47,036 bases of DNA from Candidatus Iainarchaeum sp. (lineage in GTDB: Archaea > Iainarchaeota > Iainarchaeia > Iainarchaeales > JAFCCW01): positions 1 through 47,036 of the forward strand of contig JAFCCW010000008.1 of NCBI GenBank assembly GCA_017609985.1. Direction: 5' to 3'. The translations under genes and the position numbers were made by a program. Within the stretch, counting starts at the first letter, position 1; the number at the start of each line of letters is the position of its first letter. Below, piece by piece: positions 36,828 to 45,730 of the stretch. The notes below the pieces were generated by a model that worked only from the letters and a program-made list of their open reading frames with translations, was not told the DNA's origin and did not search any database.

Positions 36828-37990
36828 GAAACCACCTTTTTTTCCAAAACAGCTTCAACTATTTCTGCAAACTCTTTTGCCTTTTCAGACTTTGAAAAAT
36901 TTTTCATAACATGCTCTGCACTGTTTCTTCCCAGTCTCTCCATTTGTTTTCTGTCTGAAAGCATTTTGAGTATTGCTTTTGATATCTTTATCGGGGTCTT
37001 TTCCGCGACCACAATTCCAGCTCCAGCCTCTTTAACAAGCTCTGCTGTTTCACCTTTTCCAGCGAAAATCACAGGAAGACCGCTTGCCATGTAGTCAAGA
37101 ACCTTTACTGCAAGAATTGCCTTTTCTGATTTTCTCTCTTTTAGAACGTCAATGCCAATGTCTGCTTTCCAAAATATTTTTCTGAGTTTTTCATGGTTAA
37201 TCTGGTCCAAGAGCAGGGTGTTCTCTATATTCATTCCCTTAATTTTTTTAGACAACCTTGCTTTTTTGAATCCTTTTCCAACAAGCAAAAATCTGGCTTT
37301 TCCCTTAAGCAGTTTCGCGGTTTCAACAATAGTATCAGGGTCATGAATCAACCCCATTGCTCCTGCATAAATAATCACTGCCTCTTCTGGTTTTTTGTGC
37401 CAGGTTTTGGATTTTTTATTTTCGGGATAGAAACTTTCTGTATCAGAGCCATTGTATACAACTCTTATTTTTTCGGCTTCCGCTCCAGCCTCTGTTAGAA
37501 TCTTTTTGAATGCATTTGTCACTGTGACTGTTTTCTCAGATTCTCTGATAAAAAAGTTTCTTGCTTTCTTCAAAAATGAAGCAGTTCTCTTCCCAATCTT
37601 TTTCTCTTCTTCAAGATATTCAATCTGCGTGTCAGCAATCACAAGAACATATTTTTTTCCAAAAAGCTTTTTCATTGCCAAGCCGAGAAATCCCATTCCC
37701 GGAAAAGATGATTCCACCACAAGCAAGTCCTGTTCAAAAAAAAGCACTGAAAGAAATGCCCTCACAAGAAAAACAGTTTGACAGGCAATATTTGAAAAGA
37801 GCGATTTGCTTTCCAGAAAGCAGTCCAGCCTTTCAATTTTTATATTTCCAAGCCTATCCTCTCCAGGCACTCCTGTGAAAACAGTTACTTCATAGCCTCT
37901 TTCAGAAAGCTCTTTTGAATAGGAAAAAATTCTTGAGGCTGCCGCGCCTGAAGCCGGCGGGTAATATCTGCTCACAATCGCTATTTTCAC
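36824..37990 (-). CDS. Glycosyltransferase family 4
   Basis: VKIAIVSRYYPPASGAAASRIFSYSKELSERGYEVTVFT (GTG start) ... VVYNGSDTESFYP ... VKVLDYMASGLPVIFAGKGE. Confidence 0.88.
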   Translation of the reverse strand: MKIAIVSRYYPPASGAAASRIFSYSKELSERGYEVTVFTGVPGEDRLGNIKIERLDCFLESKSLFSNIACQTVFLVRAFLSVLFFEQDLLVVESSFPGMGFLGLAMKKLFGKKYVLVIADTQIEYLEEEKKIGKRTASFLKKARNFFIRESEKTVTVTNAFKKILTEAGAEAEKIRVVYNGSDTESFYPENKKSKTWHKKPEEAVIIYAGAMGLIHDPDTIVETAKLLKGKARFLLVGKGFKKARLSKKIKGMNIENTLLLDQINHEKLRKIFWKADIGIDVLKERKSEKAILAVKVLDYMASGLPVIFAGKGETAELVKEAGAGIVVAEKTPIKISKAILKMLSDRKQMERLGRNSAEHVMKNFSKSEKAKEFAEIVEAVLEKKVVS

Positions 37991-38207
37991 TCTAATCCAA
38001 TACATCAAAGCAGGAAGTGGTTTAAATACATTCATGTGCCTTGTTTTTACTGGATGCTGGGCATCAGCTTAGTTGTGGAAAAGAGGGTTGCATTAGCCAT
38101 AAAAAAAGCAGCCTTGCAGACTGCAAAGGCTCTTCTTTTGAATAAATCACTTTTTCTCACAGGCAAGCTGTTTAAAAAATCTTTATGGCATTTTCTAATT
38201 GGTTTGA

Positions 38208-39323
38208 ATGAAAATAGCAATGCTCTTGGCAAAGCAGCTCTGCTATGATGGCAGGGTAACAAAAGAGGCAAAGAGCCTTTTGCGCAATGGCTTTGAAGTC
38301 AAGGTTCTTGAATGGAATCGCTCTGGTTTAATCAGCCCCCTATCCCAGATTAAAACAAAAACATTTTTGCTTCGCACACTGCACAGGAAATGGAAAAGGA
38401 ATTCTTTTGCATTTCTTGCCTTCTGGTTCTGGTGTTTTTTCTCACTTCTGCGCGAAGACTTTGATGCTGTTCACTGTCATGACCTTGACACTCTTTTCCC
38501 TGGATTGCTTGCTGCAAAGATTAAGCGCAGAAAGCTTGTTTTTGATGCTCATGAGCATTATCCAAGCATGATTTCAGGGCAGAGCAGGCTTGCGGGAAAG
38601 CTTGCGCTTTATTTTGAAAAGCTTTTAATTGGGAGGGCTGACATTGTCATATCTGCATCTGAAGACAGGAAGGCACTTTTCAAAGAAGAGGGTGCAAAAA
38701 AACTTGTAGTTATTGACAATCGTGCTATAGTTGAAGACTTTTCAGCTCCGATTGGAATTCTTGCAAATTTCAAAAGAAAAATTTCCAGCACTAATTTTTT
38801 AGTACTTTACATCGGCGGCTTGAATCCGGGGCGTTCTCTGGAAGAGCTTGTTGATGCAGTTGGAAACATGAAGAGGGTTTCACTTTTTATTGCAGGCCCA
38901 GGCTCTATGAGTAAGCTCTTGGCAAAAAAAGCAAAAGCCATGCCTAATGTAAAAGTTTCAGGCCCAATCCCGTTTGAAAAGATTCCTGAATATTATGCAG
39001 TTGCAGATGTAATTCCGTTCATTCTTGAATTTAGCAACCTGAATAATGTGTTGTGTGCGCCGAACAAGGTTTTTGAGGCAGCTGTTGCTGGCAAACCGCT
39101 TATTGTTTCGCAAGGTTCCAAGGCAGAGAAGCTTGCAGAAGGTTTTTGTGTTGCCGTTGATTATGGAAACAAAATGCAGATTAAGCAAGTTCTTGAAAAA
39201 TTATCCGTGAACAAGAAATTTTATAATCGATTGAGTGCAAATGCTGTTCAGGCACGCGAAAAATTTAGCTGGAAAAATAAGAACGAGAAAACACTCTGTT
39301 CCCTGTATAGTTCCCTGCAATAG
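38208..39323 (+). CDS. Glycosyltransferase family 4
   Basis: DAVHCHDLDTLFPGLLAA, LVFDAHEHYPSM, LYIGGLNPGRSLEELVDAV, KVFEAAVAGKPLIVS. Confidence 0.87.
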   Translation: MKIAMLLAKQLCYDGRVTKEAKSLLRNGFEVKVLEWNRSGLISPLSQIKTKTFLLRTLHRKWKRNSFAFLAFWFWCFFSLLREDFDAVHCHDLDTLFPGLLAAKIKRRKLVFDAHEHYPSMISGQSRLAGKLALYFEKLLIGRADIVISASEDRKALFKEEGAKKLVVIDNRAIVEDFSAPIGILANFKRKISSTNFLVLYIGGLNPGRSLEELVDAVGNMKRVSLFIAGPGSMSKLLAKKAKAMPNVKVSGPIPFEKIPEYYAVADVIPFILEFSNLNNVLCAPNKVFEAAVAGKPLIVSQGSKAEKLAEGFCVAVDYGNKMQIKQVLEKLSVNKKFYNRLSANAVQAREKFSWKNKNEKTLCSLYSSLQ

Positions 39324-39375
39324 CAGAGTCTGATTTTGCAAGCAATATTTATTGTTTTTCCATCTTATTTCTTGT

Positions 39376-40458
39376 ATGAAAATAGTGAGTATAGTTGGTG
39401 CAAGGCCGCATTTTATGAAATTGTTTCCTGTTTCTCAGGCACTGAAAAAAAGTGCTTTTGAACATGTTGTAGTTCATACTGGACAGCATTATAACAGAAA
39501 CCTTTCACAGTTTTTTTTTGAAGACCTTGGGCTTGATTTGCCAGAGTACAATCTTGGAGTAGGAAGTATGCCTCGCAATGACCAAATTAATATAGCAAGC
39601 AAAGCGATTCACCAGGTTCTCAAAAAAGAAAAGCCGGATTTAGTGCTTGTTTACGGGGATACAAATTCAACTCTTGCAGGCGCGCTTGCTGCCAGACACC
39701 AAAACATTTTCCTGGCTCATATTGAGGCAGGCTTAAGGAGTTTTGATCATTCTATGCCTGAAGAAATTAACCGGATTGAAACAGACAGGATTTCAACCCT
39801 TCTTTTTGCATCGGAAAAGTCAGGAATAGACAATATAATGTCAGAGCAACTTCTTGGAAACTCCTTTCTTGTAGGCGACCTTATGGTTGAATGTCTCATA
39901 AAAAACATTAAGAAGGCAAGCAATTCAGGAGTCATTGAAAATCTTGGTCTCGAAAAAAACAGTTTTGTCCTGTCTACTCTTCATCGCCCTTCAAATGTTG
40001 ATTCAAAACAGGTGCTTTCAGGAATAATTTCAGCGCTCTTGGAAATTTCGCAGGAACTGCCTGTTGTTCTTCCTGCGCACCCGAGGCTTGTTAAACATCT
40101 GAATGATTTCGGGCTTGGTAATTTTTCTTCACGCCTGAAACTAATTGAACCGCTTGGTTATCTTGATTTTATAAAACTTTTGTCTGAAACAGCTCTTGTA
40201 ATAACAGACTCAGGAAGTCTGCAGTCTGAATCAGCTTTTCTTGAAAAAAAATGTATAACTCTTCGCTATAATACTGAAAGACCGCTTAGTGTTGAAACAG
40301 GGTTTAACATTCTTGCAGGTAACAAGTCTGAGGCAATAAAACAGATTGTTGTCGAAGCTCTTAATTCAGAGTCAGAAAGCCTCAGAAAAATTCCGGAAGA
40401 ATGGGATGGCAAAGCAGCAAAAAGGATTGTTTCAGTTTTGGAGAAATTTGAAAAATGA
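39376..40458 (+). CDS. wecB: UDP-N-acetylglucosamine 2-epimerase (non-hydrolyzing)
   Basis: VGARPHFMKLFPVSQAL, VVHTGQHYN, LVYGDTNSTLAGALAA, HIEAGLRSFDHSMPEEINR, DSGSLQSESAFLEKKCITLR. Confidence 0.92.
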   Translation: MKIVSIVGARPHFMKLFPVSQALKKSAFEHVVVHTGQHYNRNLSQFFFEDLGLDLPEYNLGVGSMPRNDQINIASKAIHQVLKKEKPDLVLVYGDTNSTLAGALAARHQNIFLAHIEAGLRSFDHSMPEEINRIETDRISTLLFASEKSGIDNIMSEQLLGNSFLVGDLMVECLIKNIKKASNSGVIENLGLEKNSFVLSTLHRPSNVDSKQVLSGIISALLEISQELPVVLPAHPRLVKHLNDFGLGNFSSRLKLIEPLGYLDFIKLLSETALVITDSGSLQSESAFLEKKCITLRYNTERPLSVETGFNILAGNKSEAIKQIVVEALNSESESLRKIPEEWDGKAAKRIVSVLEKFEK

Positions 40459-40461
40459 ACA

Positions 40462-40534
40462 TGGGGCTGCCGAGAATCGAACTCGGGTCTGCACCCCCCG
40501 AAGGTGCGATGCTACCAGGCTACACCACAGTCCC
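40462..40534 (-). tRNA. tRNA-Pro(CGG)
   Basis: Minus strand GGGACTGTGGTGTAGCCTGGTAGCATCGCACCTTCGGGGGGTGCAGACCCGAGTTCGATTCTCGGCAGCCCCA: anticodon stem GCACC/GGTGC, loop TTCGGGG, T arm CCGAG-TTCGATT-CTCGG; no encoded CCA; one A4-C69 acceptor mismatch. Confidence 0.92.
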
Positions 40535-40640
40535 AACTGTTTCGTCAGTCCCGATTCGAGCTTGCTCGAATGGGCGCATTCAAACTTTGTTCGAACAGCG
40601 TGACACCGGAATACGTCAGCCTGCTCTTGATAGAACAGGC

Positions 40641-40650
40641 TATAAATATT
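40641..40650 (-). promoter_or_regulatory. Candidate TATA box for tRNA-Pro
   Basis: Minus strand AATATTTATA, about 110 nt upstream of the tRNA 5' end. Confidence 0.45.
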
Positions 40651-40796
40651 TGCGGAGTCGTGATTTTTTGTAAAGTGTGCCGTTAATATTTAATCCGTTG
40701 AGAACAGTTTATAATTGTTTTTTTCAGAATTTCAGCGATGCATTTAAATATTTGAAGCTCCTAATATAGGTCTATTTGTGTGGGAGTTAGGGAGTT

Positions 40797-42491
40797 ATGG
40801 ACGAGAATATTTTAGGGGATATTGCGAACGCAAGCACTGACGAGTTTTATACGCCTATTCCAGACGGCTACAAGCCAGGAAAAACAAAATATGTTTTTGT
40901 TACTGGCTCTGTTATCAGCGGAATCGGCAAGGGAATCTTTACTTCCTGTCTTGCAAAGCTTCTCAAAGACCGTGGCCTGAAGATTGCGCCAATGAAAATT
41001 GAAGCTTATATGAATGTTGACGCAGGAACACTTAATCCTTACAGGCATGGGGAAGTCTTTGTTCTTGATGACGGCACTGAAACTGATATGGATCTTGGTT
41101 CTTATGAACGATTCCTTGAACAGAATCTTGACAAGAATTCTTTTGTTACTTCTGGAAGAATTTACAGTAGCATTATTGAAAAAGAGAGAAAAGGACTTTA
41201 TCTTGGACGCGATGTTCAGTTCATTCCCCATGTAACTGGTGAAACAAAAAAGATTTTTCGAGATCTTGCAGTAGGAAGCAAGGCTGATGTTGTAATTATT
41301 GAGGTTGGCGGAACAGTTGGGGACTATGAAAACCTGTTTGCTCTTGAGTCTGCTCGAGAGCTTATGTATGAAGAAGGTGTTGGAAATGCCTGTTTTGTTA
41401 ATTTGACTTATATTCTTGAGCCTCATTCTCTTGGAGAACACAAGAGTAAGGCTGCACAGCTTGGAATAAAGAGATTGCTAGAACTTGGAATTCAGCCAGA
41501 CATTGTTGTTTGCAGGAGCGAGACTCCGATTCCTGAAAAAATCAAGGAAAAAATCAGCATGAATGTAAATGTTCCAGTAAAGCAGGTTATTGGCTTGCAC
41601 GATACTGATGATATTTATACTCTTCCATTGTTTCTCAGAGAGCTTGGTGTTGATGAGCAGGTTCTTAATGTTCTTGGATTAGCAAAAAAATTTCCAGTTA
41701 ACGGAAACAAGAAGCTGAAGGCTTGGACTGAAGAAGTTTCTACAAAACCAACTTCAAAAGAAATTACTGTTGGTATTGCTGGAAAATACACTGGTTTGCG
41801 TGATTCTTATATTAGCATAATCAAGTCTCTTGAACACTGTCAGAATCCAGTTGGAGCAAAAATTAATTTCAGATGGATTGAAACAACTGATGTTGAGAAG
41901 GGAAAGATAACTGCATTAAAGGCTCTTGACGGAATAGACGGCTTGATTGTTCCCGGCGGATTTGGTTCAAGGGGAACTGAGGGAAAAATTTCCTGCATTA
42001 AGCATGCTCGTGAAAACAATATTCCTTTCCTTGGATTGTGCTTTGGTTTTCAAATGGCGGTTATTGAATATGCAAGAAACATGTGCAATCTTGAAAATGC
42101 AAACACAACTGAAATTGACCCAAAAACTAACTATCCTGTTATCTGTATTCTTCCAGAGCAAGAAGAGGTTGATGGTCTTGGCGGGACAATGCGCCTTGGC
42201 GGTTACGATGTTTTCATTAAAAAGAATTCAATTGCCCATAAATTATATGGTTCCGAAAAAGTCAGGGAAAGATTCAGGCACAGATTCAATGTTAACACAA
42301 ATTACATTGACCAGCTTGAAGAAAAAGGTCTTGTCTTTTCAGGAAACGCGGGCAAAAAAAGAATAATGCAGATTCTAGAGCTTCCGGGGCACAAATTCTT
42401 TTTTGGAACCCAGTTCCATCCAGAGTTTACTTCCCGTCCAACAAAACCAAATCCTGCTTATCTCGGTTTTGTCAAGGCTTGTGCAGAATAG
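40797..42491 (+). CDS. pyrG: CTP synthase
   Basis: KYVFVTGSVISGIGKGIFTSCLAKLLKDRG, NPYRHGEVFVLDDGTETDMDLGSYERF, glutaminase GLCFGFQMAVIEYARN and GTQFHPEF. Confidence 0.95.
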   Translation: MDENILGDIANASTDEFYTPIPDGYKPGKTKYVFVTGSVISGIGKGIFTSCLAKLLKDRGLKIAPMKIEAYMNVDAGTLNPYRHGEVFVLDDGTETDMDLGSYERFLEQNLDKNSFVTSGRIYSSIIEKERKGLYLGRDVQFIPHVTGETKKIFRDLAVGSKADVVIIEVGGTVGDYENLFALESARELMYEEGVGNACFVNLTYILEPHSLGEHKSKAAQLGIKRLLELGIQPDIVVCRSETPIPEKIKEKISMNVNVPVKQVIGLHDTDDIYTLPLFLRELGVDEQVLNVLGLAKKFPVNGNKKLKAWTEEVSTKPTSKEITVGIAGKYTGLRDSYISIIKSLEHCQNPVGAKINFRWIETTDVEKGKITALKALDGIDGLIVPGGFGSRGTEGKISCIKHARENNIPFLGLCFGFQMAVIEYARNMCNLENANTTEIDPKTNYPVICILPEQEEVDGLGGTMRLGGYDVFIKKNSIAHKLYGSEKVRERFRHRFNVNTNYIDQLEEKGLVFSGNAGKKRIMQILELPGHKFFFGTQFHPEFTSRPTKPNPAYLGFVKACAE

Positions 42492-42545
42492 TTTTTTTTC
42501 TTCTAAAAATGCTTATAAATAAGTTAGTATTATTCATATCAAACG

Positions 42546-43520
42546 GTGTTTTTCTTGGATCCGGCTATTGAAGTAAAGAATCTTTCAAAAATATTTAGAC
42601 TTAAACAGCACTCAACGAGCAGTCTTAGAAATACTTTTTTTCCAAATTTTCAGTCTTTTAAAGCGATTGACAATGTTTCCTTCAAGGTTAAGAAAAACGA
42701 AACATTTGGTTTGCTTGGGCCTAATGGAGCAGGCAAAACAACTCTTGTAAGATGTCTTACAAATTTGCTGTTGCCGACAGAGGGAACAGTTCTTATTGAA
42801 GGAAGACCTGTTTCTGACTCGGTTTACAAAATAGGGGGGATGTTCAGTTATTCAATGATTTACAGGAGAATGACTGGCTATGACAATCTCAAGTTTTTTG
42901 CAAAAATTTATGGAGTAAAAGATTACAAGGCAAGAATTGCTGAATTAGATTCCTTGTTTGAGCTTGGCTCCTGGCTTGACAATCTTGTTGAAAATTATTC
43001 TTTGGGAATGAAGTCAAAGCTTGCTTTTGCCCGGGCTCTTATTCATAATCCAGAAATTGTTTTTCTTGACGAACCAACTCTCGGTCTTGACCCAAATATT
43101 GCTTTGAAGCTCAGAAAAGAAATTTTGAAAATGAACAAGACAATTTTTCTCACAACTCATTACATGGAAGAGGCTAACGAGCTTTGTGACAAAATTGCGA
43201 TAATGAATGAAGGAAAGATTATTGTCAAGGGCTCTCCGGAGGAATTAAAAGAGCTTGTAAAGCAAAACCAGGTTGTTCTTATTTCTGTTTCAAAGCAGGC
43301 TGATGAACTCAAAAAGATTTTGTATGAGTCTGAAATCGTGCATGCAGTTTCTCCCACGCACGACGGCTTCAAAATTCTTCTTAGGCAAAAGTCAGACATA
43401 TCTGAGCTTTTGCTGATTCTTTCAAAATTTAAGATAGACAAGATTGTGGAGGAAGAACCCAAGCTTGTTGATGTGTTTGTAAAACTTACTGGTGGTAAAA
43501 TTGAGAAAGTTTGTGAATGA
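42546..43520 (+). CDS. ABC transporter ATP-binding protein (ABC-2/DrrA-like)
   Basis: GLLGPNGAGKTTLVRCL Walker A, YSLGMKSKLAFARALIHNPEIVFLDEPTLGLDP. Confidence 0.93.
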   Translation: MFFLDPAIEVKNLSKIFRLKQHSTSSLRNTFFPNFQSFKAIDNVSFKVKKNETFGLLGPNGAGKTTLVRCLTNLLLPTEGTVLIEGRPVSDSVYKIGGMFSYSMIYRRMTGYDNLKFFAKIYGVKDYKARIAELDSLFELGSWLDNLVENYSLGMKSKLAFARALIHNPEIVFLDEPTLGLDPNIALKLRKEILKMNKTIFLTTHYMEEANELCDKIAIMNEGKIIVKGSPEELKELVKQNQVVLISVSKQADELKKILYESEIVHAVSPTHDGFKILLRQKSDISELLLILSKFKIDKIVEEEPKLVDVFVKLTGGKIEKVCE

Positions 43521-44331
43521 ATCACTTGCCCTTGCTGAAAAAGAATTAAAGCTTGCTCTGCGATTCAAGTTTTCGTTTTTTACATCCGGCTTTGTTCAAC
43601 CTCTGCTTAAGATTGTTCCATTTGCGCTTGTTTACTATGGTTTCTTTGCGTTTGGAGGTGGACAAGACATCGGAGTTGTGACAGGAGCAAATTTTTTCAT
43701 TTTTCTTGTGCTTGGGCTGATTGCGGACATGTTTTTTGAAATGGGGTTTAGTGCTTTTACTACTCGTTTTCTAAATGAAAAATACTGGGATACTATTGAA
43801 GGAATTCTCATGGCTCCTCTTAATAAGATTTCTTTGATTTCCGGAGTTGGTTTAGCTGAACTAATTGCTTTTGCTCCAGCACTTGCATTGTTTTTTTCAA
43901 TTGTTTTCATTATTCATGCAGTTTCCATAAACATTATTGTTTTTGTTTTATGTGTTCTGTTGCTTGCTTTGTTTATTTCTCTTTCGCTGGGTCTTATTGC
44001 AAGCTGTGCTGTTTTGTTCAATGAAAATTTTGTTCCTTTCTTTAGTTATCTTCGAATGGGCTTAGTGTTTATTTCCTGCTTTTATTATCCTATTGATGTT
44101 CTTCTTTTCGAAACAATGGGTTACACTGTTGATCTTCGAATTCTTGCACTGCTTAATCCATTTTATCAGGCAAATTTTTTGATAAAGGAAGCTTGGTTAA
44201 ATCCAGGTTTTGTTTTAGCTGATGGAATTTTTCCTTTTGCATATTTAATTCTTTTTGCACTGATTACTCCACTTTTTGCAATATTTATGTTTAACAAGCT
44301 CTGGAGAATTCTTGGAATTCAGGGATACTAA
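43492..44331 (+). CDS. ABC-2 type transporter permease
   Basis: Six-TM protein with LNEKYWDTIEGILMAPLNKISLISGVGLAELI; overlaps upstream ATPase gene. Confidence 0.87.
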   Translation: MVKLRKFVNESLALAEKELKLALRFKFSFFTSGFVQPLLKIVPFALVYYGFFAFGGGQDIGVVTGANFFIFLVLGLIADMFFEMGFSAFTTRFLNEKYWDTIEGILMAPLNKISLISGVGLAELIAFAPALALFFSIVFIIHAVSINIIVFVLCVLLLALFISLSLGLIASCAVLFNENFVPFFSYLRMGLVFISCFYYPIDVLLFETMGYTVDLRILALLNPFYQANFLIKEAWLNPGFVLADGIFPFAYLILFALITPLFAIFMFNKLWRILGIQGY

Positions 44332-44403
44332 TTTCCAAGGATATTATAATTCAAGGATACCATAATCCAAATCTGCCATTCTTGAAGCACTTTTTCTTGA
44401 ATT

Positions 44404-44516
44404 AAAAAAAAGAAATAGAGATGAGGAAGCACAGTGGGAACAAAAAATAACTCCTTTTCGCGGAGTGAGCTTTTCCCAAAAGCTTCCGGCTTTAACTGGT
44501 GCTAGTTGCCATCTCC
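44404..44516 (-). ncRNA. Candidate structured small RNA, family unknown
   Basis: Minus strand GGAGATGGCAACTAGCACCAG...GTGCTTCCTCATCTC: closing stem GAGATG/CATCTC, internal hairpins AGCTTTT-GGG-AAAAGCT and ACTCC-GCGAAAA-GGAGT, T8 tract 44411-44404, TATA-like CTTTTAAAC centred about 26 nt upstream of 44516. Confidence 0.5.
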
Positions 44517-44537
44517 ATTAGACTCTATGTTCTGATT

Positions 44538-44546
44538 GTTTAAAAG
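44538..44546 (-). promoter_or_regulatory. Candidate TATA box for the ncRNA
   Basis: CTTTTAAAC on the minus strand at archaeal TATA-TSS spacing from GGAGATGG. Confidence 0.4.
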
Positions 44547-44651
44547 TGTTTCTGAAACTTGAACTAGTTAAGAAATTAATCCTGTTTCGCTTATTGCCGG
44601 TTAAGCCTTTGGCGCAAGTCAATCTTGTGTGTTCTCATGCTTTTATTATAA

Positions 44652-45065
44652 TCAGTGTTTTTTCATTACAGTAAAAGATTCTGTTTCTTTTACTCCTTGC
44701 AATTTGCCTATATCGTCAATTAAGTTGTTCATGTCCTCTGCATTCTGCATCTGAGCATGCATTATGATGTCAAAGGGCCCTGTAACTTCAAAAATAAAGC
44801 TCTTGTTTCCTCTTGTTTTTGAAATCTTTTCAATTATTTCCTGTGTTTTTTTTGGATCGCATTTGATGCAAATCACGGTGTCGAACTGAAGTTTGCTTGA
44901 GAGTTCTGTGGAAAATTTCAGAATCGTTCCATTTTCTTTCATTGACTTTACTCTTTTTCTAACAGTTCCCTCTGAAATTCCCAACTCTTTTGCTATTCTC
45001 AAATAAGGGGTTCTGCTGTTTTCTTTGAGTGCTTCAAGTATTGCTCTGTCAGTCTCATCCAGCAT
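44652..45065 (-). CDS. Lrp/AsnC family transcriptional regulator
   Basis: MLDETDRAILEALKENSRTPYLRIAKELGISEGTVRKRVKSM plus RAM-like domain VTGPFDIIMHAQ. Confidence 0.92.
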   Translation of the reverse strand: MLDETDRAILEALKENSRTPYLRIAKELGISEGTVRKRVKSMKENGTILKFSTELSSKLQFDTVICIKCDPKKTQEIIEKISKTRGNKSFIFEVTGPFDIIMHAQMQNAEDMNNLIDDIGKLQGVKETESFTVMKKH

Positions 45066-45129
45066 GCAAACAATAAATTCGAAATATATTATAAACATTA
45101 CTTTTTTCTTACGAAATGCGTTTGTCGGG

Positions 45130-45272
45130 ATTTTGCTCGCTTTTGTCTTATTTTGTTTGCTTTGTCTTGTCTTGCTTTGTTTGTTTTGTTTTGTCTTGTT
45201 TTGTCTTGTCTTGTTTTGTCTTGTCTTGCTTTGTTTGTTTTGTTTTTTGTTTTGTTTTCCTTGTTTTTTTAT
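45130..45272. repeat. Low-complexity TTTTG/TCTTG tandem tract
   Basis: Irregular TTTTG/TCTTG units; TTTGTCTTGTCTTGCTTTGTTTGTTTTGTTTT occurs at about 45161 and again about 45215. Confidence 0.9.
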
Positions 45273-45325
45273 CTGATTTTCTCAATTATTATTTAATGTT
45301 TTCTCTATCCAGTTTTATTGATTGT

Positions 45326-45730
45326 ATGCGAAAAAAAATAATTATATCTTCCGGAAGCTTGAAAGTCTATGCTGAACTTTTTTCTGATAAAAGTCCTGAA
45401 ACTTTTAAGGAAATTGTTTCAGCTCTTCCTTTTTCTTCAGTTGCAAGCACTTGGGGCGACGAGATTTATTTTGAAATTCCTGTGAATCCTGTTAATTCTC
45501 AGGAAGAGAACTTAACTTCGAGTCTGGAAGTTGGTGACATTGCTTTCTGGCCACAGGGAAATTGCTTTTGCATTTTTTTTGGAAAAACCCCTGCTTCCTC
45601 CTCTGACAAACCAGCTCCTGCTTCTCCGGTTAACTTGGTTGGCACGATTTTAGAAATTGACTCATTGAAGATTAATTCTTTAAAAAAGGTTTCAAACAAT
45701 GACAAAATAACTGTTGAGGTGATTGAATAA
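45326..45730 (+). CDS. Cyclophilin-like (TM1367/DUF369-type) protein
   Basis: KIIISSGSLKVYAELFSDKSPETFKEIVSALPFSSVASTWGDEIYFEIP...VGDIAFWPQGNCFCIFFGKTP; ATG 45326 avoids translating the low-complexity tract. Confidence 0.75.
   Translation: MRKKIIISSGSLKVYAELFSDKSPETFKEIVSALPFSSVASTWGDEIYFEIPVNPVNSQEENLTSSLEVGDIAFWPQGNCFCIFFGKTPASSSDKPAPASPVNLVGTILEIDSLKINSLKKVSNNDKITVEVIE

Noticed and set aside
44404-44516. ncRNA as fluoride (crcB) riboswitch or tRNA with intron
   Set aside because: The GGxGATGG start is suggestive, but the conserved fluoride core and a TTCRANY T-loop are absent, and no fluoride transporter follows.
45025-45325. Phe/Cys/Val/Leu-rich ORFs over the T/G tract
   Set aside because: Low-complexity tract is open in several frames; the conserved cyclophilin-like domain starts at ATG 45326.
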